Below are positions 16,259-25,994 of a stretch of 64,000 nt of DNA, piece by piece. Made by a program: the position numbers and the translations under genes. The DNA comes from Zunongwangia profunda SM-A87 (GTDB lineage: Bacteria; Bacteroidota; Bacteroidia; Flavobacteriales; Flavobacteriaceae), in the NCBI RefSeq assembly GCF_000023465.1, contig NC_014041.1:2052001-2116000 (forward strand), written 5' to 3'. The notes under the pieces were generated by a model, which saw only the letters and a program-made list of their open reading frames with translations, searched no databases and had not been told where the DNA came from. The first letter of the stretch is position 1. Every line of letters starts with the position of its first letter.

Positions 16259-18535
16259 CTAGTATTCTTGTTTTTGCATTAGAAACTCTTCATTCATTTT
16301 ATCGAATCGTACTCCGCTGGTTCTGCCATTATCCACTTCAAATCCTATAATTTTATCTTTACTGTTTCGTATAAATTTTATGGCCTGAACAGGAAAACCT
16401 GTGGCAAAGCTATCTTCGGTGGTATATTGTAATTTCAAATTTTCGGGAAATAGAAAGCTGGAAATTTCTAATTGATCGTTTTTTAAATTGATGTGGTAAA
16501 TGGTTTCAATTTCGCTACTATAAAAACTTCCTGCGAAATTTTTTAGGTCTACATTTTCCGAAGTTTTTATTTTTTTCGCTTTATGCAATCCGTTTTGGAT
16601 TAAGGTTAAAGAATCTGCCGTTCCATTATCATTTAGATGAAATTTAACCCGAGCATTAACTCCTTTTATTTTGAATAACGAGTCCGATTCGGCAATAAGA
16701 TCTAATTCCGGTTGTCCCGTAGCCTGAGTATAAATTCGGTCTTCATCTTTCATAAAAGTCATTACGAAGGTTTTCATTTCTTCTAAAGCATATTTGCCCA
16801 AAAGTTTATCAAATTTTGAGGTTTCGTAGACAAAATCTTCTGAGTTTTTATCTGAAGAGATCTTGGTTGCGGTATGAATACCATTTTGCATCAACGTTAA
16901 ACTATTAGCAGTACCATCTTCATTCAGGTTAAATTTTACACGTGCTTCTATACCTTTAATTTTAAAAACCGAATCAGATTCGGCAATAAGATCTATTTCA
17001 GGCTGTCCGGTAGCCTGGGTATAAATTCGGTCACCTTCCTTCATAAAACTCAGGATAAAATCGGGAGATTCATCTAGGGCATACTCACCTAATAGTTTTT
17101 CAAACTTTGCAATGTTATATTCACCTTCTTTTAAAGTCTTAGCATCATTAAACTCATTTTCAAAATAAATATCGGCTATTTTATTAGCTATTCCTGCACT
17201 GTTGAAAGATGCATTATTACTTTCAGTAATTACAGCAGCATCAAATTCTGGGAAATACATAAGCATAGACCGGTGCGCAGCATCAGCGCCACCGTGATGA
17301 ATTCTGGTTTTGTTATGGTATTTATCGATGGAAAGTCCAAATCCATAATCCAATGTATCCCCATCTTTTAATACAAATGCTGTGGTCATGGTCTTATAAA
17401 TTTCTTCACCCCCCAATTGATGAGACTTGAAATTTTGGATCCAATTTTTTAAGTCTGGTAGTGTGGTATAAATTCCGCCCGCACCACGAGAATATTGTAA
17501 ATCTTCAACTTCTACATATTTACCAGAGTCTCCAATTTTATAACCAGCGGCTCGATTTGGAATAATTTCGTCATTAGAAGCTCTAACACGAGTATCCTTC
17601 ATATTTAAAGGTTCAAAAATATTTTCTTTCATCCATTGTGGAAAAGGGGTATCGGTAACTCGCTCTACTACCAGGCTAAGTAAAATAAACCCGGTATTGT
17701 TATAATTGAATTTTGTTCCCGGTTCGTTTTGTAATTTTGGTTGATTTTGGATGCTTCTAATAATTTGTTCTTCACTAATAGGGAGGGTAAGATCACTCCC
17801 GGTAAGGCTAAAAAGATTTAAAAATTCACGATATCCGTTGGTATGGGTTAAGAAGTTACGCAGCGTCACTTTCTGTTCAAATTCGGGTAATTCAGGGATA
17901 TATTTTCGAATATCATCATCAATATTTAATTTTCCCTGCTGCTGCAACAACATAATAGCCATGGCGGTAAATTGCTTAGAAGTAGATCCTATGTTTGTTG
18001 GCGTTGAGGTTTTAAACGGAATCTCATAGCTAAGATTCGACATCCCGTAGGCTTTTTCTAAAAGTGTTTTACCATCTTTCAATACCAAAACTTCGGCTCC
18101 CGGAATATCACCGGAATAGCCTATAAGTAATTGATCTACTTTTCCCTCTGGTGTTTTGGCCAGAGGCTCGGCTGTTAAGATCTCTATGCTAAAGGCACCA
18201 GAATCTTTTTTAAAAGGAGCTACTTCCAAACGATAATCGCCTTTTTTATTGGTGGTAAAACTGAAGAAGTCCGGGCCTTTTCCGGTTTCGTCAAATTCTT
18301 CTAACAATTTATTTTCTTCAGAATATAGTTTAATAATACCGTCAACACTGTTTTGGTCGATTTTACCGTAAACAAAGTAAGCAGAATCCAACGCTATCGT
18401 AAAGTATTTAGAATCTTCTGAAGTTTCTAATTGTGCTGAGATAGGTTGATTTAGCTTTAAATTTTGACTTTGGGCAGGTAGGAGTGTAGCTTTTAGTAAA
18501 ATAAATGCAAAGCATAATAACTGTCGTTTTTTCAT
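16259..18535 (-). CDS. Secreted serine hydrolase, beta-lactamase/PBP4* fold with duplicated C-terminal domain
   Basis: I take the start at 18535 (MKKRQLLCFAF...), giving a signal peptide cleaved near LLPAQ; an earlier ATG at 18568 would add a non-signal extension. Order: a beta-sandwich pre-domain (about 25-125), then a class-C beta-lactamase-like domain with the SxxK nucleophile STSK (184-187), YNN in FNYNNTG and an HHGG motif. Next come two adjacent copies of a beta domain of about 90 residues (477-570 and 573-660), nearly identical over RIYTQATGQPE and DLIAESDS, then a third, diverged beta segment. These enzymes act on D-amino-acid peptides or esters; the substrate is unknown. Single-gene transcript. 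Confidence 0.85.
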   Translation of the reverse strand: MKKRQLLCFAFILLKATLLPAQSQNLKLNQPISAQLETSEDSKYFTIALDSAYFVYGKIDQNSVDGIIKLYSEENKLLEEFDETGKGPDFFSFTTNKKGDYRLEVAPFKKDSGAFSIEILTAEPLAKTPEGKVDQLLIGYSGDIPGAEVLVLKDGKTLLEKAYGMSNLSYEIPFKTSTPTNIGSTSKQFTAMAIMLLQQQGKLNIDDDIRKYIPELPEFEQKVTLRNFLTHTNGYREFLNLFSLTGSDLTLPISEEQIIRSIQNQPKLQNEPGTKFNYNNTGFILLSLVVERVTDTPFPQWMKENIFEPLNMKDTRVRASNDEIIPNRAAGYKIGDSGKYVEVEDLQYSRGAGGIYTTLPDLKNWIQNFKSHQLGGEEIYKTMTTAFVLKDGDTLDYGFGLSIDKYHNKTRIHHGGADAAHRSMLMYFPEFDAAVITESNNASFNSAGIANKIADIYFENEFNDAKTLKEGEYNIAKFEKLLGEYALDESPDFILSFMKEGDRIYTQATGQPEIDLIAESDSVFKIKGIEARVKFNLNEDGTANSLTLMQNGIHTATKISSDKNSEDFVYETSKFDKLLGKYALEEMKTFVMTFMKDEDRIYTQATGQPELDLIAESDSLFKIKGVNARVKFHLNDNGTADSLTLIQNGLHKAKKIKTSENVDLKNFAGSFYSSEIETIYHINLKNDQLEISSFLFPENLKLQYTTEDSFATGFPVQAIKFIRNSKDKIIGFEVDNGRTSGVRFDKMNEEFLMQKQEY

Positions 18536-18752
18536 GATTGATGGTTTAAGTAAGACCGCATTGGCCATTTATTAATCCCTCGTTGATTGGGTAACTTATC
18601 GAGGTTTTTAAAGAGATGTATACCTATACGACGACCAATATTATAATTGGTTACAAAATAATTTTTTTCAATTATAACCGTTATATATTACGTTTTGCGA
18701 TTTAAAGATTCTTAGACTCACCTTAAAGTAGATATAATCTAATTAAAATATA

Positions 18753-19865
18753 ATGAAAAATAATTATTTCCTATTTGCAATTTTAGCGGTTTTCTTCTTT
18801 TCCTGTAGCGATGATGATCATGAGACGAGATTTTCTGAAGTTTCTGATAATTACTTTGTTAACGATCCAACCACTTCAGAGTATAACCTTGAAGAATGGC
18901 AGGATCTTATAGGTATTCCTTTTTATGTAAAAGCCGTGGCTTCTAATACCTATTTATCTACAAAAGGATCAGATAATAAGTTGACATTAACCGATTTTGA
19001 TGAAGAAAATGAACAACTATTATTTGGCATTTCAGAAAAGGATGAGGTTTCAAGGTCACTTTCATTAATTTCGGTAATAGAAATGGAAAATATCGGAGTA
19101 CAATCAATGAACTCTAAAGAAGAGTTATTAGTTCCTGTAATTTTCGATGCTGCTGAAAATAATACACTTCAGGATACTCAATATTGGCGTTTAATAGCTA
19201 GTGAAAACAATCATTATTCATTAATTGAAAATGCTACATTAGGTGAAAATGAGAAAAATTTTGTTTTAGAAACGGCAGAAAATTCGATTTATCTTTCTTC
19301 AAAAAAAGATACGCAAAATCAACAATTTGAAATTATTCCCAAAGGTGATTTTGAAATTGAAAATATACAATTTGATACTGAAGCCGGAAAAGTTATGAAT
19401 AGTGAGTGGATAACATTTTCTAAGGATACGGTAACTAACCCTACCAATGAATTTAAGGAAGTAACTGTTTATGATGAATATCCTGATACGCTACATGCTT
19501 CTTTTATCGAAAATAACCAACAAGTTTTAATGCCTTTAAAAAATAATCAAATAGAAATACGATTGCCTGCTATTGAAGTCATTCACGATGAAATCAACGT
19601 TAGTCATGGCTGGGATAAAATGATAACATATGCTGAAAATAGTGAGTGGAAAAGAAATGTTGGGATCTCAGGTCAATCTGACCTCAAAATTCCACCACAA
19701 ACAGAGTATGAGATCACTTGTAATATCAACATGTATACTATTGAAGTACCTTATGAAATTACCTATAAAGATCAATCATCTGGTGCAAGTTTCAGAAAAA
19801 AGGGTATTTGGACAACCGAATTTTATTATGAATCAGAAACTAAATTAAATGAAATTAATAAATAA
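18753..19865 (+). CDS. Lipoprotein with aerolysin/ETX-MTX2-like C-terminal half
   Basis: The 370-residue protein has a lipoprotein signal with C18 in FFFSCSDDD. The N-terminal half (about 45-195) looks like a beta-trefoil/lectin-type fold (IPFYVKAVASNTYLSTKG, FVLETAENSIYLSSKK). The C-terminal half is long beta strands rich in Ser/Thr. It contains W(K)RNVGISGQSDLKIPPQTEYEI followed, after a short turn, by IEVPYEITYK, the pattern I know from ETX/MTX2 and aerolysin pore formers (KVPP ... VPY). Lipid anchoring is unusual for a toxin. The assignment is by pattern only. Stand-alone gene with its own terminator. Confidence 0.55.
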   Translation: MKNNYFLFAILAVFFFSCSDDDHETRFSEVSDNYFVNDPTTSEYNLEEWQDLIGIPFYVKAVASNTYLSTKGSDNKLTLTDFDEENEQLLFGISEKDEVSRSLSLISVIEMENIGVQSMNSKEELLVPVIFDAAENNTLQDTQYWRLIASENNHYSLIENATLGENEKNFVLETAENSIYLSSKKDTQNQQFEIIPKGDFEIENIQFDTEAGKVMNSEWITFSKDTVTNPTNEFKEVTVYDEYPDTLHASFIENNQQVLMPLKNNQIEIRLPAIEVIHDEINVSHGWDKMITYAENSEWKRNVGISGQSDLKIPPQTEYEITCNINMYTIEVPYEITYKDQSSGASFRKKGIWTTEFYYESETKLNEINK

Positions 19866-19867
19866 GT

Positions 19868-22414
19868 TTATATACTTTCCCGCCGCAGTACCTGTAGCGG
19901 CGGGTTTTTTATTACACTACGGCTATTTGCCAATCCAATAATTAAAACCAGTAAAGTAATCCCCGGGAATAAAATTCCAAACGGAATCCAGGATGGAATA
20001 AAGGTGGTTTCAAAAGCCAACCAGGCTAATAATAAACTACTTATTAGTGATAATAAAATTCCACTTAAACTTCCCAAAACCCCCAAATAAATATATTCTA
20101 GGGCTGCAATCTTAAGAATCTGGTTACTTTTAGCACCTATTGTTCTAAGCAGGACACTCTCTTTAATGCGTTGATATTTACTGGTTCTAACCGCACCTAA
20201 TAGAACAATAATTCCCGTAAGAATACTAAAAAAGGCCATAAAATTGATGATCCAACTTATTTTGTCCAGTAATCCTTCGATTATGCTCAATACCTGGCGT
20301 AAATCTAAAATCGAAATGTTTGGATAATTTTTGACTAATAATTGCTGAATTTCAGCCGACTTTTGTGCATCGGGGACCTTTGTCGTTATGACATGAAATT
20401 GTGGTGCCTGCTCCAAAACACCTTTTGGAAAAACAATAGAAAAGTTAGTCTGCATCCGTCCCCAATCGACCAGTCGGGTACTGGCAATTTTCGTTTTCAT
20501 TAAAACACCCTGTACATTAAAAGTGACCTGATCGCCAACTTCAACCTGAGCATCTTCAGCAAAATTTGTACTTACCGATATCGGGATCATTTCAGGATTT
20601 TCAACTTCAGCAATCCACTCTCCATTTTCAATACTTTCCGAAGCAATTAAAGAGTCCCGGTAGGTCACACGAAACTCATGGCTTAAAATCCACCCGTTAA
20701 TAGTAGAAATGCTGTCTTCTCGAATCTCATTTACCGATCTTCCCTTAATATTTTGCACGCGCATCGTAACGATTGGGATATCTTCGATTACAGGTAAATC
20801 CTGCGAAGCTATAGTTTTAGACACGTTTTTCGTCTGGCCTGTTTGTACATCCAGCAAAATCATATTGGCACTGGTGTCGTTATTATCTAAGGTAGCCTGT
20901 GCGAGTAATAAATCTTTACTAAAATAAAGTGTACTGATTAAAAAAGTACCAATGCCAATTGCCAAAATCAGGATCAAGGTCTGGTTTTGTGGTCTGAATA
21001 AATTCCGAAGGGATTGTCGTGAAACAAAACTCCAGGATTCAGGGAAAAATTTTCGGATAAGATTCATAAATACCTTAGCAATACCGGCTAAAATCGCAAA
21101 AGTGACTAATACACCAGTAATGAATGACAATGCATATTGCCAGTTTCTAAGGAGCCAAAATGAGAAGAGGAATAAAAATAAAATAATCAATATTGAAATT
21201 CCTAAAAGTGCTTTTCGTGATTTTGAACTCGTATTTTCCTGAACACGTAAAACCTGAAGCGGTGATACGTAAAGTGTACCTACAAGAGGGTACAATGCAA
21301 ATAAAACAGACATTAAAATACCCAATACGATTCCGGCTAAAATTACTCTTGGTGAAATCGATAAAGCTATTTGTAGCGGGAGTAAACCTTCTAAAATTAT
21401 CGGAAAAGCATATTGTAAAATTACGCCTAGAATACTTCCTAAAATTCCGCTTAAAAATCCTATAAAAGCAACCTGAATCAAGAAGATTAAAAAACTTTGT
21501 TTTCTAGAAGCCCCCAGGCATTTTAGCACCGCAACCGATTTTAATTTTTCCTTGATGTAAATATTAATTGCGCTGGCAATTCCCACACAGCCCAATAATA
21601 AAGCAATAAAAGCAACAAGATTTAGGAACTTTCCGAAGTTTTCATAACGTTTACCTAATCGCTCACTGGTTGATAGATGGGTGTCAAGATCGGCATCTTC
21701 TTGCTTTAATTGGGGGACAATTTTTTCATCTAAAAGTTTAAGATTGGTATTTTTATCGGCTAGAAAATAATAGTCGTAATTAATACGGCTTCCGGTTTGT
21801 ATGAGTCCGGTTTGCTCTATAAATTTATACGGAATAATCACCGGTGGCGCTATCGCTCCAAAAAGTGAAGAACTACCGGGAGCCTGCTTTAATTCTCCTA
21901 AAATAGGGAATATGATGTCGCCAATTTTAATACTATCACCTACTGCAATGTCGAGCTGAAGCATCACAGTAGCATCTACTAAAGCGCCATTTTGATTTTG
22001 GTAGTCTGAAGCTGCAGATTTAGGTGTGGTTTCCAGTTCTCCATAAAAAGGAAACCCCTTATCAATACCACGAACGCTTACAAATTTTGTTCCTGTCTTG
22101 TTAGGAAAAGCAGCCATGGAGGCAAAACTAATTTCGCGTGAATCGATACCCAGAGAATCCATGATTTCAGTTACCCGCTCGCTTGGCGGATGATTCATAT
22201 CTATGGTATAATCGGCACCCATCAGGGATTTAGATTGTAACGCAATATTATCCTGTAAATTTTCTCCAAAAGATTGAATAGAAACCACGGCGGCAATTCC
22301 CAAAACAATAGAAGCCATAAAAAGCAAAAGCTTGCGTTTACTGGCCTTTCCATCTCTCCAGGCCATTTTTAGCAGCCAGGAAAATCCTGGTTGTTGAGTC
22401 TTAATTTGCTGCAT
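19868..22414 (-). CDS. ABC transporter permease, FtsX/YbbP family
   Basis: The 848-residue protein has an N-terminal helix (about 29-49), a large extracytoplasmic domain, a group of helices forming a first FtsX domain (about 255-395), two further helices, a second extracytoplasmic domain and a C-terminal FtsX domain (about 715-845). Its length and layout match YbbP. It directly follows its ATPase gene (stop and start adjacent). In E. coli ybbP lies with ybbA and tesA; here tesA is present but divergent. Role inferred: mechanotransmission or lipid/lipoprotein handling at the inner membrane. Confidence 0.88.
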   Translation of the reverse strand: MQQIKTQQPGFSWLLKMAWRDGKASKRKLLLFMASIVLGIAAVVSIQSFGENLQDNIALQSKSLMGADYTIDMNHPPSERVTEIMDSLGIDSREISFASMAAFPNKTGTKFVSVRGIDKGFPFYGELETTPKSAASDYQNQNGALVDATVMLQLDIAVGDSIKIGDIIFPILGELKQAPGSSSLFGAIAPPVIIPYKFIEQTGLIQTGSRINYDYYFLADKNTNLKLLDEKIVPQLKQEDADLDTHLSTSERLGKRYENFGKFLNLVAFIALLLGCVGIASAINIYIKEKLKSVAVLKCLGASRKQSFLIFLIQVAFIGFLSGILGSILGVILQYAFPIILEGLLPLQIALSISPRVILAGIVLGILMSVLFALYPLVGTLYVSPLQVLRVQENTSSKSRKALLGISILIILFLFLFSFWLLRNWQYALSFITGVLVTFAILAGIAKVFMNLIRKFFPESWSFVSRQSLRNLFRPQNQTLILILAIGIGTFLISTLYFSKDLLLAQATLDNNDTSANMILLDVQTGQTKNVSKTIASQDLPVIEDIPIVTMRVQNIKGRSVNEIREDSISTINGWILSHEFRVTYRDSLIASESIENGEWIAEVENPEMIPISVSTNFAEDAQVEVGDQVTFNVQGVLMKTKIASTRLVDWGRMQTNFSIVFPKGVLEQAPQFHVITTKVPDAQKSAEIQQLLVKNYPNISILDLRQVLSIIEGLLDKISWIINFMAFFSILTGIIVLLGAVRTSKYQRIKESVLLRTIGAKSNQILKIAALEYIYLGVLGSLSGILLSLISSLLLAWLAFETTFIPSWIPFGILFPGITLLVLIIGLANSRSVIKNPPLQVLRRESI
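19879..19910 (+). terminator. Terminator embedded in the 3' end of the convergent permease gene
   Basis: CCCGCCGC and GCGGCGGG form an 8-bp GC-rich stem followed by six T residues on the plus strand, 14 nt after the lipoprotein stop. The hairpin lies within the last codons of the convergent ABC permease (coding LQVLRRE), so it serves as terminator and as coding sequence. Confidence 0.85.
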
Positions 22415-23101
22415 TTAAATCCCTGTTTTCTGGTCAGATACTATTTTCCCACCCTTAATTTCTAAAATATGCTGGGTCATTTTGGCCAATTCCATATCAT
22501 GAGTTACAATCACCAAGGTGGTGCCTAGCTCGGCATTTAAATCAAATAATAACTGAATTACTTTTTTCCCGGTTTCAGCATCCAGATTTCCGGTAGGTTC
22601 ATCAGCAAAAAGAATTTCAGGATCGTTAGAAAAAGCTCTGGCTAAAGCTACCCGTTGTTGCTCTCCGCCAGAAAGTTGTGAAGGATAATGATTCATTCTA
22701 TGGTCTAAACCTACTTTCTTCAGTAATGCTTTAGCTTTTTCTGTAGCCTGTCTGTTTCCTTGTAATTCTAACGGAACCGCCACATTTTCTAATGCGGTAA
22801 GTGTGGGTAATAATTGAAAATTTTGAAAAACAAACCCCACTTTTTGATTCCGTAGCGAGGCCAGGTCATCTTCAGAAAGACTGCTTAATTTTATGCCACA
22901 TAATTCGATTTCACCCTTGTCAATCTGGTCTAAACCTGCGCAAAGTCCCAATAAAGTCGTTTTTCCGCTACCCGATGGGCCAACGATCGCAAAGGTTTCT
23001 TTGGCTTCAACTTCGAAATTAATATCATGCAAAATCTGGAGTTTTTTACTTCCGCTGTCGTAGCTCTTCTCCAGGTTGGTAAGGTTTAATATCTTTGTCA
23101 T
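22415..23101 (-). CDS. ABC transporter ATP-binding protein, YbbA/LolD family
   Basis: The 228-residue ATPase has Walker [11 protein letters not shown]-loop [10 protein letters not shown], signature [14 protein letters not shown], Walker [11 protein letters not shown] and the switch His in VTHD. It is the energy subunit for the adjacent YbbP-type permease, whose start follows its stop directly. The family includes LolD, MacB and YbbA ATPases; the permease partner points to YbbA. Confidence 0.93.
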   Translation of the reverse strand: MTKILNLTNLEKSYDSGSKKLQILHDINFEVEAKETFAIVGPSGSGKTTLLGLCAGLDQIDKGEIELCGIKLSSLSEDDLASLRNQKVGFVFQNFQLLPTLTALENVAVPLELQGNRQATEKAKALLKKVGLDHRMNHYPSQLSGGEQQRVALARAFSNDPEILFADEPTGNLDAETGKKVIQLLFDLNAELGTTLVIVTHDMELAKMTQHILEIKGGKIVSDQKTGI

Positions 23102-23174
23102 TGTATGCTGTGGGGCTCTAAAAATTAGATGTTATGTTTTTATTGGCATCGCCAAAAGGATATAATAACCCAAG

Positions 23175-23215
23175 GTTCTTGATTCAGTATTTTTAAAAAC
23201 AGAATATTCAAGAAC
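23175..23215. repeat. Imperfect inverted repeat between divergent ybbA and GNAT genes
   Basis: GTTCTTGA and TCAAGAAC flank a shorter imperfect match (TTCAGTATTTTT against AAAAACAGAATA). It sits in the divergent promoter region, so it may be an operator. Function is inferred. Confidence 0.4.
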
Positions 23216-23283
23216 GTACAAAATAAGAAATGATTTTAAGACCATTAAAGTTTATCGAATAAACTTACTAACCTGGCAACAGA

Positions 23284-23751
23284 ATGATAGAGATATTTAA
23301 GGTTTCAAAAAGTGATTATCTGGAACTTTTAAAAATTTGGGAAGAATCAGTTAGGGCTACGCATCACTTTTTAAAAGAGGACGATATTGCGTATTTTAAA
23401 CCCTTAATTTTGAATACGTATTTTGCTGCCGTACACTTGCGTTATACGAAAGCTGAAAATGGAAAAATCACCGGTTTTATAGGTTGTGCAGATAAAGGGA
23501 TTGAAATGTTGTTTTTGGCTCCTGAATATCGTGGGCAGGGGATTGGTAAGGTTTTAGTTGAATTCTCCATAGCCGAATTTGATATCGAAAAGGTAGACGT
23601 AAACGAAGATAATGAGCAGGCACTGGGATTTTATACCAAAATGGGTTTTAAAGTCGTTGAACGCTCTGAAAAGGATGGATTGGGAAAACCTTATCCTATC
23701 TTGCATATGAAACTAAAAAATAAAATTGACCATGAAATTAGCCAATCTTAA
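23284..23751 (+). CDS. GNAT-family N-acetyltransferase (YjaB-like)
   Basis: The 155-residue protein has the GNAT acetyl-CoA loop PEYRGQGIGKVL (about residues 81-92), with a downstream NEDNEQALGFYTKMGF motif. The N-terminal SVRATHHFLKEDD resembles the YjaB subgroup. Substrate unknown. The next gene (tesA) begins 20 nt before its end, so the two are coupled. Confidence 0.87.
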   Translation: MIEIFKVSKSDYLELLKIWEESVRATHHFLKEDDIAYFKPLILNTYFAAVHLRYTKAENGKITGFIGCADKGIEMLFLAPEYRGQGIGKVLVEFSIAEFDIEKVDVNEDNEQALGFYTKMGFKVVERSEKDGLGKPYPILHMKLKNKIDHEISQS

Positions 23752-24427
23752 TAGCCTGATATTAGCGATTTTTTGCCTTATTTTTTTTAATTCCTGCAAA
23801 AACGAAGAAAAGCAGTCTGGGTCTTCTTCTGAAAAAGTTTCTACTCAAACGGCTTCTGAAGAAGATAAAGCTGAAGAAGCGCCAGTCGTGTTATTTTTTG
23901 GAACCAGTTTAACCGCAGGTTTAGGCTTGGATACTACAGAAGCATATCCGGCGCTGATTCAGAAAAAAATGGATTCACTGGGGATGGATTATAGCGTGGT
24001 GAATGCAGGATTAAGTGGTGAAACCACCGCAAGTGGATTAAACCGACTTGATTGGGTTTTTAAGCAAAATGTGGATGTTCTGGTGATTGAACTTGGGGCC
24101 AATGATGGTTTACGTGGTGTGTCGTTAAAGGAAACCAAGAGTAATTTAGAACAGATTATTAATACGGCAAGGGAGAAAAACCCTGAAGTAAAAATTATTC
24201 TGGCCGGAATGCAAATTCCCCCAAATATGGGAGAGGAATATACCTCTGAATTTAGATCACTTTTCCCTGATTTAGCAGAGCAATATAATTTAGAGCTTAT
24301 TCCTTTTTTATTGGAAGGTGTTGCCGGAGATCCAAAATTAAATCAGGAAGATGGTATTCATCCCACAGCCGAAGGGCAACAAATTCTGGCGAATAATGTC
24401 TGGAAATTATTGAAAGAAGATCTATAA
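23732..24427 (+). CDS. tesA: SGNH/GDSL esterase lipoprotein (TesA-like arylesterase)
   Basis: The start is ATG at 23732; a TTG at 23726 is rejected. The protein has a lipoprotein signal (lipobox FNSC), a short Ser/Glu linker and an SGNH hydrolase domain: block I FGTSLTAGLGL with the nucleophile Ser, block II Gly in GLSGETT, block III GANDGLRG and block V DGIHPTAEG. Block I reads GTSL where GDSL is usual. TesA-type enzymes cleave acyl esters or thioesters, here in the periplasm or at the membrane. It overlaps the GNAT gene and neighbours the ybbAP pair, the same trio as in E. coli. Confidence 0.88.
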   Translation: MKLANLNSLILAIFCLIFFNSCKNEEKQSGSSSEKVSTQTASEEDKAEEAPVVLFFGTSLTAGLGLDTTEAYPALIQKKMDSLGMDYSVVNAGLSGETTASGLNRLDWVFKQNVDVLVIELGANDGLRGVSLKETKSNLEQIINTAREKNPEVKIILAGMQIPPNMGEEYTSEFRSLFPDLAEQYNLELIPFLLEGVAGDPKLNQEDGIHPTAEGQQILANNVWKLLKEDL

Positions 24428-24918
24428 TGAGCACTGAACAATAAGCAATAAACGATAAACAATGAGTAGAGTTGAGCGTTAGTTAGACCGCAATAAAACT
24501 TAGCCAATACATCTATTTTTATGTTGAGATCGATCTCTCTGCTTCTGGCACGATGGGATTGTGAGCTTATGGTCGATGTAGACAATTTACAATTAGCAAA
24601 AATCTGTCAACCGGGAATTGTATGTTATAAATCCTTAATTTGAAAATGTATTGATTTGATAATTGAGAATCAAGACACAGGATCCAGTAATCCGGATAAG
24701 GTATTGAATTATGAATTTTCGTTATTTTGACCAGATCGTAGCAGAATGGAGAAATCTTTTTTATGAATAAAACTGTGGCAATACGGTAATTTGAAAATCG
24801 ATCTTTCTTTAAACCTTCAACTTTTCAACTTTCCACTTTAAAAACATCAACCTCAAGATCAAAAAAAATCCGACTATAAATTAGCCGGATCTCATTGTTC
24901 AAAAAATTAAACGTCAAC
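24428..24918. other. Intergenic region with phrase-type repeats
   Basis: No gene is seen over 490 bp. Directly after the tesA stop there is CAATAAGCAATAAACGATAA, related in reverse to the sequence at 60745-60830. Near 24811-24840 there is CCTTCAACTTTTCAACTTTC, related to 2870 and 44500. The right end carries the terminator for the DUF1080 gene. Confidence 0.5.
24861..24890 (-). terminator. Terminator of the DUF1080 gene
   Basis: On the minus strand ATCCGGCTA and TAGTCGGAT pair around a short loop and are followed by eight T residues. It lies about 30 nt after the stop of the DUF1080 gene. Confidence 0.8.
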
Positions 24919-25704
24919 TTATAATTTTCTCACCCAAATATTTCTAAATTGAACTTTGGTACCGTGATCTTGTAAAGCAATAACATCTTCTTCGTGCGCC
25001 TCAGGGTAATTATGTAAACCAATATAAAGGGTTAAGCCTTGTATAGTTGTGTTGTTTTGTACGACCACGCCATTATGGAGCACGGTAATTTTTGCCTTTT
25101 GGTCTATTTTGCCATCTTTAAAACGTGGAGCAGTGTAAATCACATCGTATACATTCCATTGATCTGGAGAACGCATGGCATTAACTAGTGGTGGCGCATC
25201 TTTATAAATACTTCCTGCCTGGCCATTGCTATAAGAGCGGTTATTGTAGGAATCTAAAATTTGTAACTCGTATCGGTTTTGAAGAAACAATCCGCTGTTT
25301 CCTCGTCCTTGTCCTGAATTTTCTACCTTATCGGGAGCACTCCATTCAATATGAATTTGTGCATCGCCAAACTTCATTTTCGTCTGGATGCCGCCGGAGC
25401 CTGGAACAACTTCAAAATAACCATCTTTTATAGCCCAGGGAGCTGCTTTTTCGGTATCAGCCTGACTTACCCATTGATCTAAATTTTCACCATCAAAAAG
25501 TATGATAGCATCTGAAGGTGCATCACCCGGTTTTTCACCCGGAGTAATTTTACTAACCTGGGGTTCCCAAATTTCAGTCATTTCTGGTTTCATGGGCATA
25601 GGAGATACTTCTGGCGGTGTATTAGGCGCATCAACCTGGGCAAAACCAATACCGTAACATCCTATACCAAATAATAATAGTGTGGTTATTTTAAGTTTTT
25701 TCAT
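24919..25704 (-). CDS. DUF1080 (3-keto-disaccharide hydrolase-type) secreted protein
   Basis: The 261-residue protein has a signal peptide (cleavage near IGFAQ), a proline-rich linker (about 25-60) and one DUF1080 domain starting at IILFDGENLDQWV. Further motifs are NSGLFLQNRYELQILDS and NVYDVIYTAPRF. DUF1080 is a beta-sandwich related to LamG/GH16 folds; some members hydrolyse 3-keto sugars. It probably acts in the periplasm or outside the cell. It stands alone and diverges from the molybdenum hydroxylase genes. Confidence 0.85.
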   Translation of the reverse strand: MKKLKITTLLLFGIGCYGIGFAQVDAPNTPPEVSPMPMKPEMTEIWEPQVSKITPGEKPGDAPSDAIILFDGENLDQWVSQADTEKAAPWAIKDGYFEVVPGSGGIQTKMKFGDAQIHIEWSAPDKVENSGQGRGNSGLFLQNRYELQILDSYNNRSYSNGQAGSIYKDAPPLVNAMRSPDQWNVYDVIYTAPRFKDGKIDQKAKITVLHNGVVVQNNTTIQGLTLYIGLHNYPEAHEEDVIALQDHGTKVQFRNIWVRKL

Positions 25705-25994
25705 ATTCTTAAAAAAAGAGTTTGATTAAATTTCTTCTGAAATATAAAGAATAAGTAATAAAAAGCCTTTAAAAATTATAGAATTATAAAAACAGAAATG
25801 AAAATAGTCTAATAAACAGAAATATAATCAACCCAATCTCATGAATATTTGAATGGAAAATATTAGAAGTTGGATTATAATAAAGCTCCTTAAAAATATA
25901 TGAGAATGTCCTGTTTAATTTAAATCAATTCCAAATAGCTAATATTTAATAGCGTTTAAGAAAAATTTTAGTAATTTTTATAAAAAATTATGTC

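Noticed and set aside
18600..18700. AT-rich partial palindromes around ATAATTGGTTA upstream of the ETX-like lipoprotein
   Set aside because: The matches are short and expected in such AT-rich sequence; they are not clear enough to call an operator.
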